Source: Hennigella sp049177145 (lineage in GTDB: Bacteria > Bacillota_I > Bacilli_A > Mycoplasmatales > Mycoplasmoidaceae). Taken from it: a stretch of 64,000 nt of DNA. Where the stretch lies: NCBI GenBank assembly GCA_049177145.1, contig CP185406.1, positions 124,001 through 188,000 of the forward strand, in the 5' to 3' direction. A model generated the notes under the pieces. It saw only the letters and a program-made list of their open reading frames with translations, made no database searches and was not told where the DNA came from. A program made the position numbers and the translations under genes. Below are positions 42,100 to 52,478 of the stretch, piece by piece (within the stretch, counting starts at the first letter, position 1; each line of letters begins with the position of its first letter).

Positions 42100-44691
42100 C
42101 TAAATATTATTCTTTGCATCTAGATCGATAGGACCATCAGAACATGAAATTTGTGTTGCTGGTGTATAAATGTGTCAATCAAAACCACGATCAACTTGTT
42201 TCCATTTTTCAATAGCTCCTAAAAATTTAAAACCGAAAGTGCCATCAGGACCGGAAGTATCAGTTAATTTAGAACAGCCTTCAAATGCAATTGTACCAAT
42301 ACTTGTTACACTACTTGAAATAATAACAAAGGTTAAGGCAGTACATTGTTTAAATGTAGATTCACCAATACTTGTTACACCATCTGAAATATGAACAGAA
42401 GTTAAGGCACTACATTCAGAGAATGCATGGTCACCAATGCTTCCATTAGGGATAGTAATTGAAGTTAGTTTTTTGCATTCTTCAAATGCAGATTCGCCAA
42501 TACTTGTGACACTATTTGGAATACTAACTGAAGTTAAGGCACTACATTGAGAGAATGCGGACTCGCCAATACTTGTAACACTATCTGGAATAGTGACTAA
42601 AGTTATTCTTTCATGTCCTTGAAATGCTTCCTCACCAATAGAAGTGACTGTATAAGTCTCACTGTCTTTTTCAACAGTAGATGGAATGTCTACATCATTA
42701 TGTACTCCGTGATAATTAATTAATGTTGCTGTGTGATCCTCATCATTGTATGTCCATTCAAATCCTCCCTCAACATCATCAATTCCACATATACCATTAG
42801 AACATTTAATTTTAGAAGCACTTGTTCCATCATGTCACACACTATCACGAGAAACCCTACCTCATTCTAAAATAGTACCTTCAAAATTAAAGCCAGGAGT
42901 ACCACTAGGACCAGAAGTATCAGTTAAGTCAGAACATCCATTGAATGCAGATATGCCAATACTTTCAATAGTATTTGGAATAATAACTGAAGTTAATTCA
43001 TCAGATTGATTAAATACACTTTCACCAATAGAAGTGACAGTATAAGTCTTGCCGTCTTTTTCAACAGTAGGCGGAATAATCAAATCATTCTCTTCTCCAG
43101 AAGAACTAACTAATGTTGCTGTGTTATCATCGTCATTGTATGTTCATCCAAATTCTCCAATAACAGCATCAATAGCTCATGTACCATTAGAACATTTAAT
43201 TTTAGAAACACTTGTTCCGTGTCAGTCACTATCACGAGAAACCCCGCCTCATTCTAAAATAGTACCTTCAAAATTAAAGCCAGGAGTACCACCAGGACCA
43301 GAAGTATCAGATAATTTAGAACATCCCGCAAATGCAGATGCACCAATACTTGTTACACTATCTGAAATAATAACAGAAGTTAAGGCGCTACATTGTGAGA
43401 ATGCATAGCTACCAATGCTCCCATTAGGGATAGTGATTGAAGTTAATCCTGTACATTTTTCAAACGCTCTTACACCAATACTTGTGACAGTATCTGGAAT
43501 GATAACTGAAGTTAAGAAATCGCAATCAAAAAATGCAGCGTTGCCAATAGAAGTGACGGTATAAGTTTTGCCCACATCTTCAACAGTAGATGGAATAGTT
43601 AAATTCTCACTATCCCCATAATACTTGTAAAGCGCTGCTGTGTTATTGTCGTCATTGTATATCCATTCAAAATCTCCAATAACATCATCCAAACCACATC
43701 GACCATTAGAACATTCAATTTGTGTTGCTGGTGTTTGATTATGTCATGTATCAACACGATTAGCTTTTTTTCAAGTATTGCTATCTCCTGAAAATTTAAA
43801 ACCGCAAGCACCATCAGGGCCAGAAGTATCAGATAAACTTATACACTTATTAAATGCAAACTGACCAATGTTTTTAACACCACTTCCAATAGTGACTGAA
43901 GTTAAAGAAGAACAACCAAGAAATGCCTCATCACCAATATTTGTAACACTATTAGGTATAATAACTGAAAATAAACCACATTCAGTAAACGCACGTTTAG
44001 GAATCATTGTAACTTTGTTAGATATGGTTACTGAACTTAGAAAAGTGCATCCACCAAATGCTTGATCACCAATACTTGTGACACTATTTGGAATGATAAC
44101 TGAAGTTGTTGTTCAACATCCTCTAAATGCTTCCTCACCAATAGAAGTAACATCATAAGTCTCATTGTCTTTTTCAACAGTAGGTGGGATAATTACGTCG
44201 CCACCATAACCAATATATTTAGTAATTGTAGCTTTCTTATTTGTATCATCGAAGTTCCAATTGAAGTCTGTTGTTGGTGTTGGTGATTCATTAATAACTA
44301 AAGTAATCTCATCAGAGCAAATAGAATCAGCATCCTCGATTGCTGCTTCAACTTTAAATCTATATGACCCTTTAGCTGCATCAGAAGTTCAATATACTTT
44401 ACCATCATATATATCAATTCAAGTTGGAAAATCACTAGAAGGTTCAACTCCTTGAATTGATAATGTAGCTTCAACAAGTTGGCCTTTTGAGTCTTTTACT
44501 GCTCAAGCCTTAGTATCAATTCCAGATTGTCCTGGTTTTCCAGTTAAAACTATTGATCCACCAGAAATAGTGTAGGTTTCAACTGGTTCAGGTTCTGGTC
44601 CCGGTTTATCCCCACCACAGCTAACCAAACTCACTAACGGTACACTAGAAACTATTGCTAAACTAGATAGAATTAATTTTATTTTTTTCAT
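42100..44691 (-). CDS. Multi-module BspA-type leucine-rich-repeat lipoprotein
   Basis: 863 residues. Signal peptide MKKIKLILSSLAIVSSVP with lipobox VSLVSC, then a Pro/Glu spacer (KPGPEPEP). An Ig-like part follows to about residue 140. Then four tandem modules each start near FEWTYNDD..TATL, continue through LRR_5 units (TSIGESAFSQC, LTSVIIPDSVTSIG) and close with DTSGPxGTPGFNFEGT and CSNG. The modules are very alike, also in DNA. A single-module relative lies at 51371. BspA-like proteins bind host matrix; that role is inferred. Intact through many UGA Trp codons. Confidence 0.9.
42105..44270 (-). repeat. Four tandem coding modules within the LRR lipoprotein
   Basis: Approximate module bounds: 44270-43690, 43675-43165, 43160-42790 and 42775-42105. 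Each repeats the same lead-in, LRR_5 units, and DTSGP...CSNG closing block. The long similar stretches invite unequal recombination and module-number change. Confidence 0.75.
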
Positions 44692-44720
44692 ATATTACTT
44701 ATTATTTACATTATATGTAA

Positions 44721-44816
44721 TTAAAATGAACTAATGATTGCTTTATTAAATGTAATAGCTTTAACGAACATGTGAGTAAATTCTGTTTTACTTATTTCTT
44801 GTAATGGCCTTGCCAT
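44721..44816 (-). pseudogene. N-terminal remnant of small coiled-coil family gene
   Basis: 31 codons, MARPLQEISKTEFTHMF then an unrelated tail. The start matches the family members at 52365 (MSKPYKEITKSEFNKNYN) and 54796 (MAKPLAKINKTTFLNNYN). The coil region is missing. It lies divergent from the PepD lipoprotein at 44944, the same arrangement as 52365/52479. Confidence 0.6.
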
Positions 44817-44831
44817 AATGTCAATGAAAAA

Positions 44832-44852
44832 ACTAGAGCTTATAGCTCTAGT
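44832..44852. terminator. ACTAGAGCT-family hairpin
   Basis: ACTAGAGCT / AGCTCTAGT, loop TAT, followed by TTTTAATATTT. It stands between the coil remnant and the PepD-like lipoprotein promoter, so what it terminates is unclear; its neighbour may have been lost. Confidence 0.6.
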
Positions 44853-44943
44853 TTTAATATTTCTTCCACGATTAATCAGCTGTGCTGTAGTTCCCTATCT
44901 TTCATTTTAAATTAATTGATGTTTAAATTAATATAATTTATCT

Positions 44944-46677
44944 ATGAAAAGATTATCATTCTTAAAAGCTGTTTCCATTATTCCATTTTCTTTTGGAATG
45001 CTAGTTCCATTATTTTGCCTTAATAGTTGTGGTGAAAACAAAACTGATGATAGTAAAATGTTGGACAAGCTAGAAGAAGATACTATTAACGAGTTCAAAG
45101 CAATGGTCCACATCCCAAGACCTAGTGATTTATTCTTGTATGATGTACCAGACAATTCTAACTGCAAACAAATCTCTAATTATTTAAAGCAAAGAGTTCA
45201 AGAATTAGCAGGGATAGTCGTAAATCAAGACAAATATTCAAACATTTGGTTTGATGTACCATGTAATGATAGCAAATACAAAAACGCACCAACCATTGCT
45301 TTGCAATGTCATATGGACATGGTTTTTGCTTATGATCCAGAAAAATTACATGACCCTGATCCAATGACTACAGAAATACAGGTTGTTGATGAAATTAAAG
45401 ATGGTAAACGTGTTATCCATTCAAAAAATTATGAAACTTCAATTGGTGCTGACAATTGTATCGGTATATCTGGAATACTTGCATTAATTTCTAATCCAGA
45501 TATAAAACATGGCAACCTTCGTATTATCTTCACCAACTGTGAAGAAAATGCAATGCAAGGTGCAATGATGTTGGTTGATGGCCATAGAAATGATCAAGGT
45601 GAAGTTATTACAGGCCAAGAAGCAACAGCACCTCATATAATGCAAGATGTTAAATATGTTATTAACCTTGATACAGGAATAAACAAAAGCGTGTGCGTTA
45701 GTTCTTCAGGTGCTATTGGTAGTCACTATAACCAAACATTTAATTGAGCATCTCATACTTTACCACGACATTTCAAACTAACTGTTACAGGCTTTGTGGG
45801 TGGACATTCTGCCGGCGTACCAAGACAAGGTTATGGTAATGCCTTAAAAGCAGCCAATGAAGTTTTAACTTTACTAAACAAAGATGTTGAATTAATTAGC
45901 TACACAACTCCCGGAACAGAAGCATATAACAATGTTCCTAGCCAATGCATCATTGAATTCTTTTCTGATGCAGAAAGAAATGATGTCCAAAATGCTATTA
46001 ACCATGTAGTAGGTAACCATACCGAAGTAGGAAGTGAAGATTATTGAAAAGATATGGCCGACGCAACACTATATGTTGAGCCATTAGAAACCCTTGCTAC
46101 TCATACACTAAGCAAAGAAGATTCTAATAAGATTATCAATCTTCACAAAAATCTATGATATGGTTTTGACAAAGAGTCATATGATGAAGATAGAACTAAA
46201 ACCTCAGCTAACGTGGGGCCCGCAACGTTAGAATATGATTTAACTTTACAACAATTTAAATTTTCTTCATCAAGTTATTCAAGAACAGATGATGAAGAAT
46301 TAATTAGTAGTTTTAAACAAAGTAATTTAGAGGTAGCAACACAAAATGGATTGAATTATTTGTGTGATGCACAATTCCATCCATGAGCAAGAGATGCAAA
46401 CGCTAAATTATTAGATCTTACTAAAGATGCTATCTGTTATGCTATTAATTGTCAAAAAGATGAGATAGTTGAATCAGAAGCTCATGGTGGATTAGAATGT
46501 ACTTGATGAGCTTATGCAATGAATAATACAGAAGGAATAACAGATGGTGCATCTACTTGTTTGGGTATTAATGTTATGAATGAGCATAAATTCACAGAAG
46601 CAGTAGATGTTGCTTCTATTAAAGATTGTATGAAAGCTGTAATCTACATCTTTAGAAATTGACAAAAATTAGTATAA
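44944..46677 (+). CDS. Secreted PepD-like M20 peptidase lipoprotein (1)
   Basis: 577 residues. Signal peptide MKRLSFLKAVSIIPFSFG with lipobox CLNSC. Peptidase motifs: LQCHMDMVFA, TSIGADNCIGISG, TNCEENAMQGA and VGGHSAGVPRQ, matching the cytosolic PepD (25689) at each zinc-site block, although the Asp of the usual DEE is Cys here (CEEN). It probably cleaves peptides outside the membrane to feed uptake; inferred. TATAAT at 44932-44937 ends six bases before the ATG: leaderless. Many UGA Trp codons. Confidence 0.87.
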
Positions 46678-46713
46678 GGTTCGTTAACCTATATAAAAGT
46701 CAATATCAAAAAA

Positions 46714-46738
46714 ACTAGAGCTATAAGCTCTAGTTTTG
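46714..46738. terminator. ACTAGAGCT-family terminator after PepD lipoprotein
   Basis: ACTAGAGCT / AGCTCTAGT, loop ATA, flanked by A-run and T-run; usable in both directions by convergent genes. Confidence 0.82.
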
Positions 46739-46752
46739 TTATTTTATTAAGG

Positions 46753-48963
46753 TTAAGGTTTACGGAAAACTAAATTATAGTCCAATCCCTCTTGGTCTGT
46801 TTCTTTTCTAAAATCATACAAATCACGGTACAATTCATTAGCTAATCAATTAGCAGGTTTGGTTTTACCTGGATTGTCTGGATCTGGAACCGGGTCATGT
46901 GTAGCCTTTGTTGGATCATAGAAATCATATTTTTGTGTAGAGTCATTTCAAACACCATAGAATTTTCCACCATATATTTCGAAGTATGCATTGCCAACTG
47001 CAGCAGCACCATTATCACAGTTAATTAATTCTCCTGCTGCATCTCCATCTGCTGTAGGTGAACCAATATCAAAGTAAGGTGTGTATGAATGGAATTGTGG
47101 AGCATATAAATGTTCACTTGTTCTAAAGATAGTTGGTTCTTCAATTCAACATGAACCATTTCAGTTCATAATTGTTGTGCAGTTACCTCAATAGTTACCA
47201 GCCAAGATTTCTAAAGATGTATCGTCTCTATATGGTGAGTCTGTTCTAACATAGAAGCATCTACATTCTCTTGGACGGTAACTATTCTTTTCAGTAGATC
47301 AGTTTCATCAAGGGTTTTGTTGACCTTCATCGGTAGGCGGAGTTACTCCACCATACTCAGCCATATTTGTTGTTTGGTCATAGGCTTTTACACTTCCACC
47401 ATGGCCAGGACTTGTATCAGTAACAACTACATCAGCACCATTTCATACACCAAAGATACCAAAGTCTTTAGTGTCGTAGTTGTAAATTGGAGCTTCAGAT
47501 GTAACAGAATGTCCATTCAAATCTAATACCAAGCTTTGCTTAATATCAATTTGTCCAGAGTAATCCTTTTCAGCAGGCTCAGCAATTATAATGTCTTCTT
47601 GTAACTTAATGTTTTGACCAGTAGCACAAGCTTCTCTTAATTGTTGCTCCGTTGTAACTTCAGTAATGCTGTATCAGTTAGTATTTGTTAATCCTGCAGC
47701 ATATAGTTTAGCAATTAACATATGACGTTTATATGAGCTAAACTCATCACCTCAAATAATAAGACCACCATTATTATTTCAGTTAGCAAATGAGTCTGCA
47801 CCAAAATCTATTTTTTGTAGATCTTCAGCGGTATTGTAAATATTAGATGCATCAATAAATTTAAAACTTGTACAACCTTTAAATACGTTTGGTCTAAAGT
47901 ATCCCACTTCTGACGGCTTTTCCATAGTTCCGCCAAAAATTAATGTTGTGATAGAAGTTGGAACATTTAGTGGCTGATCACCATCAGGGTCACCAACACC
48001 TAACACTTTTAATTCGGTTCCTTCTTCGTTGGTTCATCTTGATGGAATTTCTAGGGCATTGAAATCCTGAGCGGATGCGCCATCTGTAATTCCGGTTAAT
48101 CAGCAATAACCCTCATATTCAGTCGATTCTTCGAACGTAAGATAACCGTTTGTAATAGGTCTATAAGTATCAATGTATGAACATTTTAATTGAGTAAATG
48201 GAGCAGAAATTCAAATTGGAACTTTTGTGTCATCATACATACAATAAATTTGTATGTCAAATGTGAATGTGTCTCCAGCAACAACACCAGTATCCCCTGT
48301 TTTTGTTGCAGGAATTGATACTGTTACATTGTTTTCACTATCAATATCACTAATTTCAATGTCATCTTCATTAATAATGAATTCGTCATCATAATCTTTT
48401 GTTTGGGCTTCTAAATGTGTTCTGTAACCAGATGGTATACCATTTGGTAAATGAAACTTATACAAAGCAGTAATAGTTTTGCCGTTAATGATACTACTTG
48501 GTTTTTCTTTTTGTGTTACTAATTCACAATAAGGCAAGTATGCAACCTTGCAATCCTTAATGGTTTTCTTTCAAATAGTAGAACCACTCTTTTTGTTTTT
48601 TACTGTAAAAATAATGCTATTTTTTCAATATGTTTCTTCATGTCAATCAGCTTGTAGTCAATATACAGGAACAGTAACTAGTCTGCCATAAACTTGAGCA
48701 GGTTGAAAACGGAATAAACCTGTGTCATCACCAGGTTCAGCAGTTAATTCTTCATTACTAGCTAGTTTGTATCCTAGAGTGAACTGAAATTCAGCTGCCA
48801 TATTATTACCAATAATGGTAATATCAGTTTTTGCAGCTTCAATATAATTTCCTTCTTTTTCTTCATGACAACTACATGAAGTAATAGCTCCAATCAATGA
48901 GCCAGCTAAACCAAGGGTTGAAATGCTGGTAATAATTGGCATTAATAATTTATGTTTTTTCAT
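46753..48963 (-). CDS. Large surface lipoprotein with possible beta-helix part
   Basis: 736 residues. Signal peptide MKKHKLLMPIITSISTLG with Cys in GAITSC. The first third is Ig-like in feel (EFQFTLGYKLASNEE, DTFTFDIQIYCMYDD). The middle has one LRR-like unit (FKGCTSFKFIDASN). The last third includes IKLQEDIIIAEPAEKDYSG and SLVLDLNGHSVTSEAP, typical of parallel beta-helix surface proteins, then a Trp/Tyr-rich end. A GAGGT ribosome site precedes the ATG after a TATATATA tract. Family and ligand unknown. Confidence 0.82.
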
Positions 48964-49132
48964 ACAATACCTCGCACCCCCACATTATATATATATATAT
49001 AGAATAATTTAAGAAAAAAGAGAGCTAGAGTTAACACCTGTTGCACATAAGAAGTAATAGAAACATAGAATGGCTTATTTTGTAAAAATAAACTAGAGCT
49101 TCCAAGCTCTAGTTTATATTATTAAAGAATGA
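48964..49132. other. Intergenic region with AT tract and hairpin
   Basis: Contains the promoter of the leftward lipoprotein, a (TA)n tract near 48985-49000 whose length could vary, and the hairpin at 49092. No gene seen. Confidence 0.4.
49092..49113 (-). terminator. ACTAGAGCT-family terminator
   Basis: ACTAGAGCT / AGCTCTAGT, loop TCCA, downstream of the lipoprotein at 49133 on the minus strand, with TTTATTTTT after it on that strand. Confidence 0.75.
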
Positions 49133-49789
49133 TTATTCTTTTTCAGTAAGTGAAAGATAAAGAGGAGATACTACCATTAAAGAGCTTTTTAAAAATGACT
49201 CTACATCTGATAGATCCTCATCAGAACTATTGTGGTTATATGTTTTTTTAATTTTGTCTTTACCTTTAATAGTTATTTTTCAACCACTATCAGCTTTAAG
49301 GTCTGTTTTATCTTTTAAAGTGCTACTAAAATATCAATTAAAAACCGCGGCTTCACTATCATATTTTACAGCTATAGGCAGACCCACAACTTCATAATAG
49401 TAGCTATCACTTTCTTGTCCATCTAGTTCATCATGATAATCATATTGAACTGTTATGCGTGATTTCATAACATTAACATTGCCAATGCTAACACTTAATG
49501 TCATTATTCTATCGTTTTGACTTCGATTAGGTAATGTAACCATGGTTGCCCAAGCAATATCATCAGCTAGAATTTTTTTATTTTTATCAATTTTTGATAA
49601 GTATACATTTGTTGCTTCCGTTTCGCTCATTTTTCCTCCCATTGGATCAACAAATTGATAGTCAGCAATAGTCCTACTATCATACTTATATGTTTTGTAT
49701 TCTGCTTCCTTGTTACATGCAACAATAATTGGCATAGTTGATGCTAATGTAACTAATGGTACAGAAAATAATAATTTACTTCTTTTCAT
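49133..49789 (-). CDS. Small surface lipoprotein, unknown family
   Basis: 218 residues. Signal peptide MKRSKLLFSVPLVTLAST with lipobox IIVAC. The rest is beta-rich in appearance (ITVQYDYHDELDG, YYYEVVGLPIAVKYD) with no motif I know. An AAGGAG ribosome site stands 5 bases before the ATG, which fixes the start; a longer reading frame upstream is not needed. Divergent from the lipoprotein at 50090 across a 300-base gap that holds a copy of the palindromic repeat. Confidence 0.83.
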
Positions 49790-49865
49790 ATTTCTCCTTA
49801 ATTCAAAAGGATTATATATATATATATTATGAAATAAGCAGAAATCTAATGTTAAATTATCATTT

Positions 49866-49947
49866 GCCTGCAAATTTAAATAAGGGAAGAATTGCATAAA
49901 GATATATTTACTATGTAAATATATAAGTAGTGATTTTTTACATAATA
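49866..49947. repeat. Palindromic 80-bp repeat, copy 1
   Basis: About 82 bases nearly repeated at 54821 and 57597. Core palindrome ATATATTTAC-TAT-GTAAATATAT at 49902-49924, then GTGATTTTTTACATAATA. Lies between two divergent lipoprotein genes. The rest of this 300-base gap (49948-50089) is AT-rich with no gene seen. Confidence 0.75.
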
Positions 49948-50089
49948 AGATGTATGACAGTTTCTTTTTGTTGGTGCAATTAGGGGGTAAGGCAAATAAT
50001 CATATTAAAACTACATAGTTTTCAATTATTTAAGACTTAATTAATATTTTTATTTATTTATAATTAAATTAAAATTTAAAGGAGAAAAC

Positions 50090-51343
50090 ATGTTAAAAAG
50101 AAAGATTTTTCTACCGTTAGTCACAATTGCTACATTAGGTGGGATGTCAATACCATTAATAAGTTGTAATAGTGGCGGGGATAAACCGGGACCAGAACCT
50201 GAACCTGAAACAGCACTATGTTTTACAGACATTGCGGATGGTTCTGGCACAAATTTTACTTATCATATTCAAACACCTCAATTAACTAAAGCAAGTAATG
50301 ATGATTTAGAAATAGATATTGAGTATTCATACGATGAGAGTAATTGAGATGATTGGGATGGCACCGAACTTCCTGTGGAAGATGGACAAAAAGTATATAT
50401 TCGTAATACCACAAATACCTTATCTGTTGAAGATTACTATTTTGTTTTTAGTGCAAACAACTATTTCAACGCCTCTGGTAATATTAAAAGTTTAATAAAC
50501 AACAGTGAGCCATCAGCGTATTGTTTTGCTGGCTTGTTTGGGTTATGCACAACATTAGTTGATGCTTCACGATTAGTTTTACCATCAACACTAGCTGAAA
50601 GTTGTTGTTCTGGAATGTTTAGTGGTTGTATTGCACTCACTGGCGCACCACAATTACCCGCCACAACTCTTGCAAATGGCTGTTATGCATCAATGTTTTT
50701 ATGGTGCACTTCTTTGACTGAGGCACCGGCACTGCCGGCGCGAACTCTTGCGCTTGATTGCTATAGTTTAATGTTTATGATGTGTACAAGTCTTGAAACT
50801 GCTCCAGTCTTACCAGCTGCTGCGCTAACATATCAGTGTTATATGATGATGTTTGAAGGATGTATTACATTAGAAGAAGCACCAGAATTGCCGGCTGAGA
50901 GTCTTGCTGAAGAATGTTATGAAAATATGTTTACAGAGTGCACCTCATTGACATCTGCCCCAGAATTGCCAGCACAAGAGCTTGCCGCAAGCTGCTATGC
51001 ATGCATGTTTGAGGAATGTAGTTCGTTAATTGACGCACCTAAACTACCGGCTGAAAATCTTGCTTGTGGTTGTTATAACGGAATGTTCCGTGGTTGTTCT
51101 TCATTGGAACATGGACCCAAGATATCTGCCCAGACACTTGATGAAATGTGTTGTTATCTAATGTTTCAAAATTGTGAAGCTTTAAAAGTAAGCGAAGCTG
51201 AGGAGGGTGATGATGACAATTTAATTTGTGATTTTACAAATGTTGATTTAACACCAGATCAATGTGTGGAGGGGATGTTTAAAAATACTGGTGGAACTTT
51301 TGAAGGCGAAACTCCAACACAGAAAAAATACTATTGAAACTAA
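50090..51343 (+). CDS. Cys-rich 26-residue-repeat lipoprotein
   Basis: 417 residues. Signal peptide MLKRKIFLPLVTIATLGG with lipobox PLISC, Pro/Glu spacer KPGPEPEPE. From about residue 140 there are about eight units of exactly 26 residues, pattern LTxAPxLPAxxLAxxCY then xxMFxxCTS. This repeat is well known in Bacteroides-group and gut surface proteins, and G+C is locally high (for example CTGCCGGCGCGAAC), so transfer is likely. AAGGAG ribosome site. Relatives: 32386 and 60088. Adhesion or display function inferred. Confidence 0.88.
50560..51190 (+). repeat. 78-bp coding repeats (26-residue units)
   Basis: About eight consecutive units encoding CYxxMFxxCTSL-type repeats. The units differ in sequence, so they are old or under diversifying change rather than freshly duplicated. 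Confidence 0.75.
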
Positions 51344-51370
51344 TTAGAATTACTTATCCAAACATTTATT

Positions 51371-52060
51371 ATGAAGAAGGTGCATATTTTAATTCCAAGT
51401 TTAGTGGCTACAGCTAGTATGCCATTTATTAGTTTGGTAGGATGTGGAAAAAAGCCAGAGACTGTTACTGGTTTTACATTTGAATATCATAATGATAAAA
51501 CAGCTGCAATTACTGGTTATAACGGTTCTGATAATAATCTTAAAATCCCTTCAACTGTTAACCACAACGGAACAACATATACTGTAACAACAATTAAAAG
51601 TCAAGCCTTAGCTGAGGGTACTTACAAAACAATTCATATCCCTAATACAATTGTTTTATTAGAGTCTAAGGCTTGTGCTTACGCAGATGAGTTAAAATCA
51701 ATTACAATTGATGGTAATGCTAACCTTGTGTTGGAAACTCAGGCATTTTATAATTGTAATAGTTTAGAGGTTGTTACTATTAATACCGCAGTTTCTTCTA
51801 TTGGTGCTGGTGCTTTTCAAGCATGCGGGCGCAACAAATATGTGGTTCTTCCAGCATCTATTAGTGAAATTTGTGATAATGCCTTTGGCGGCAATGCTGT
51901 TACCGATACTTCTGGTCCAGACAAGTCTCCCGGTTTTAATTTTAAAGGGACAAAACAACAATGGAAAACCGTTACGCGTGGTAATAATTGATATGATGAG
52001 GCCGATGCCACAGTCATTCAATGCAGTGATGGTCCTATCGAACTAGATGCACAAGAATAA
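51371..52060 (+). CDS. Single-module BspA-type lipoprotein
   Basis: 229 residues. Signal peptide MKKVHILIPSLVATASMP with lipobox SLVGC. One copy of the module seen four times at 42100: FEYHNDKTAAITGYNG, then VNHNGTTYTVTTI, LRR_5-like units, DTSGPDKSPGFNFKGT, and CSDGPIELDA at the end. It looks like a building block for, or decay product of, the larger protein. Its 3' flank and terminator match those of 42100 in inverted orientation. It follows the 50090 gene by 27 bases. Confidence 0.85.
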
Positions 52061-52091
52061 TATTTAGAACTGGTTAAGAGCTTAACAAAAG

Positions 52092-52121
52092 AAAAAGACG
52101 ATGTTTGAGTCGTCTTTTTTT
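52092..52121 (+). terminator. Terminator after single-module lipoprotein
   Basis: Stem AAAAGACGA / TCGTCTTTT around TGTTTGAG, then T-run. Shares its upstream flank with 42048 and 55943. Confidence 0.8.
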
Positions 52122-52166
52122 CTTTCTATCGTCCTGAACTGGTTAAAAATGATTAATAGTAAAGAA

Positions 52167-52187
52167 AAATGACCAAGTTGGTCATTT
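52167..52187. terminator. Terminator of small coiled-coil gene
   Basis: Stem AAATGACC / GGTCATTT, loop AAGTT. Sits at the 3' end of the minus-strand coil gene, overlapping its stop. Confidence 0.7.
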
Positions 52188-52365
52188 ATTTAATTTTTAG
52201 ATTATTAAGTTTAATAACATTATCTAATTTTGTCTCAACATTAGTTAATCTTGTCTTAATGTCTTTAATTTCATTCATAATGTCTGATTTAGTTGTTAAT
52301 ACTTTAACCACATTATAGTTTTTATTAAATTCTGATTTAGTAATTTCTTTATATGGCTTTGACAT
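52186..52365 (-). CDS. Small coiled-coil protein, paralogous family
   Basis: 59 residues. MSKPYKEITKSEFNKNYN, VVKVL, then a heptad region IMNEIKDIKTRLTNVETKLD and the ending IKLNNLKIK. This is the clearest short form of the family: P-Y/L motif, NYN-V-V motif, coil, NNLK end. AGGAGA ribosome site. TTTTAGGCAAATAT lies upstream (minus strand). Divergent from the PepD-like lipoprotein at 52479. No function known; coil-driven oligomerisation is likely. Confidence 0.75.
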   Translation of the reverse strand: MSKPYKEITKSEFNKNYNVVKVLTTKSDIMNEIKDIKTRLTNVETKLDNVIKLNNLKIK

Positions 52366-52478
52366 AACATTCTCCTAATGGGATATTTGCCTAAAAGTTT
52401 ATAAATTTCTGTTTTTTCTAAAAAACATATATATCTAGATATATATGTTTATCAAAAATTTTCCATATAATAACGATA

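Noticed and set aside
42105..44270. CRISPR-like spaced repeats
   Set aside because: Repeats are coding modules of a single long protein with unequal spacing; no cas genes.
49790..49897. Extended start of the lipoprotein at 49133
   Set aside because: It would put over 30 residues before the signal peptide; an AAGGAG site fits the inner ATG.
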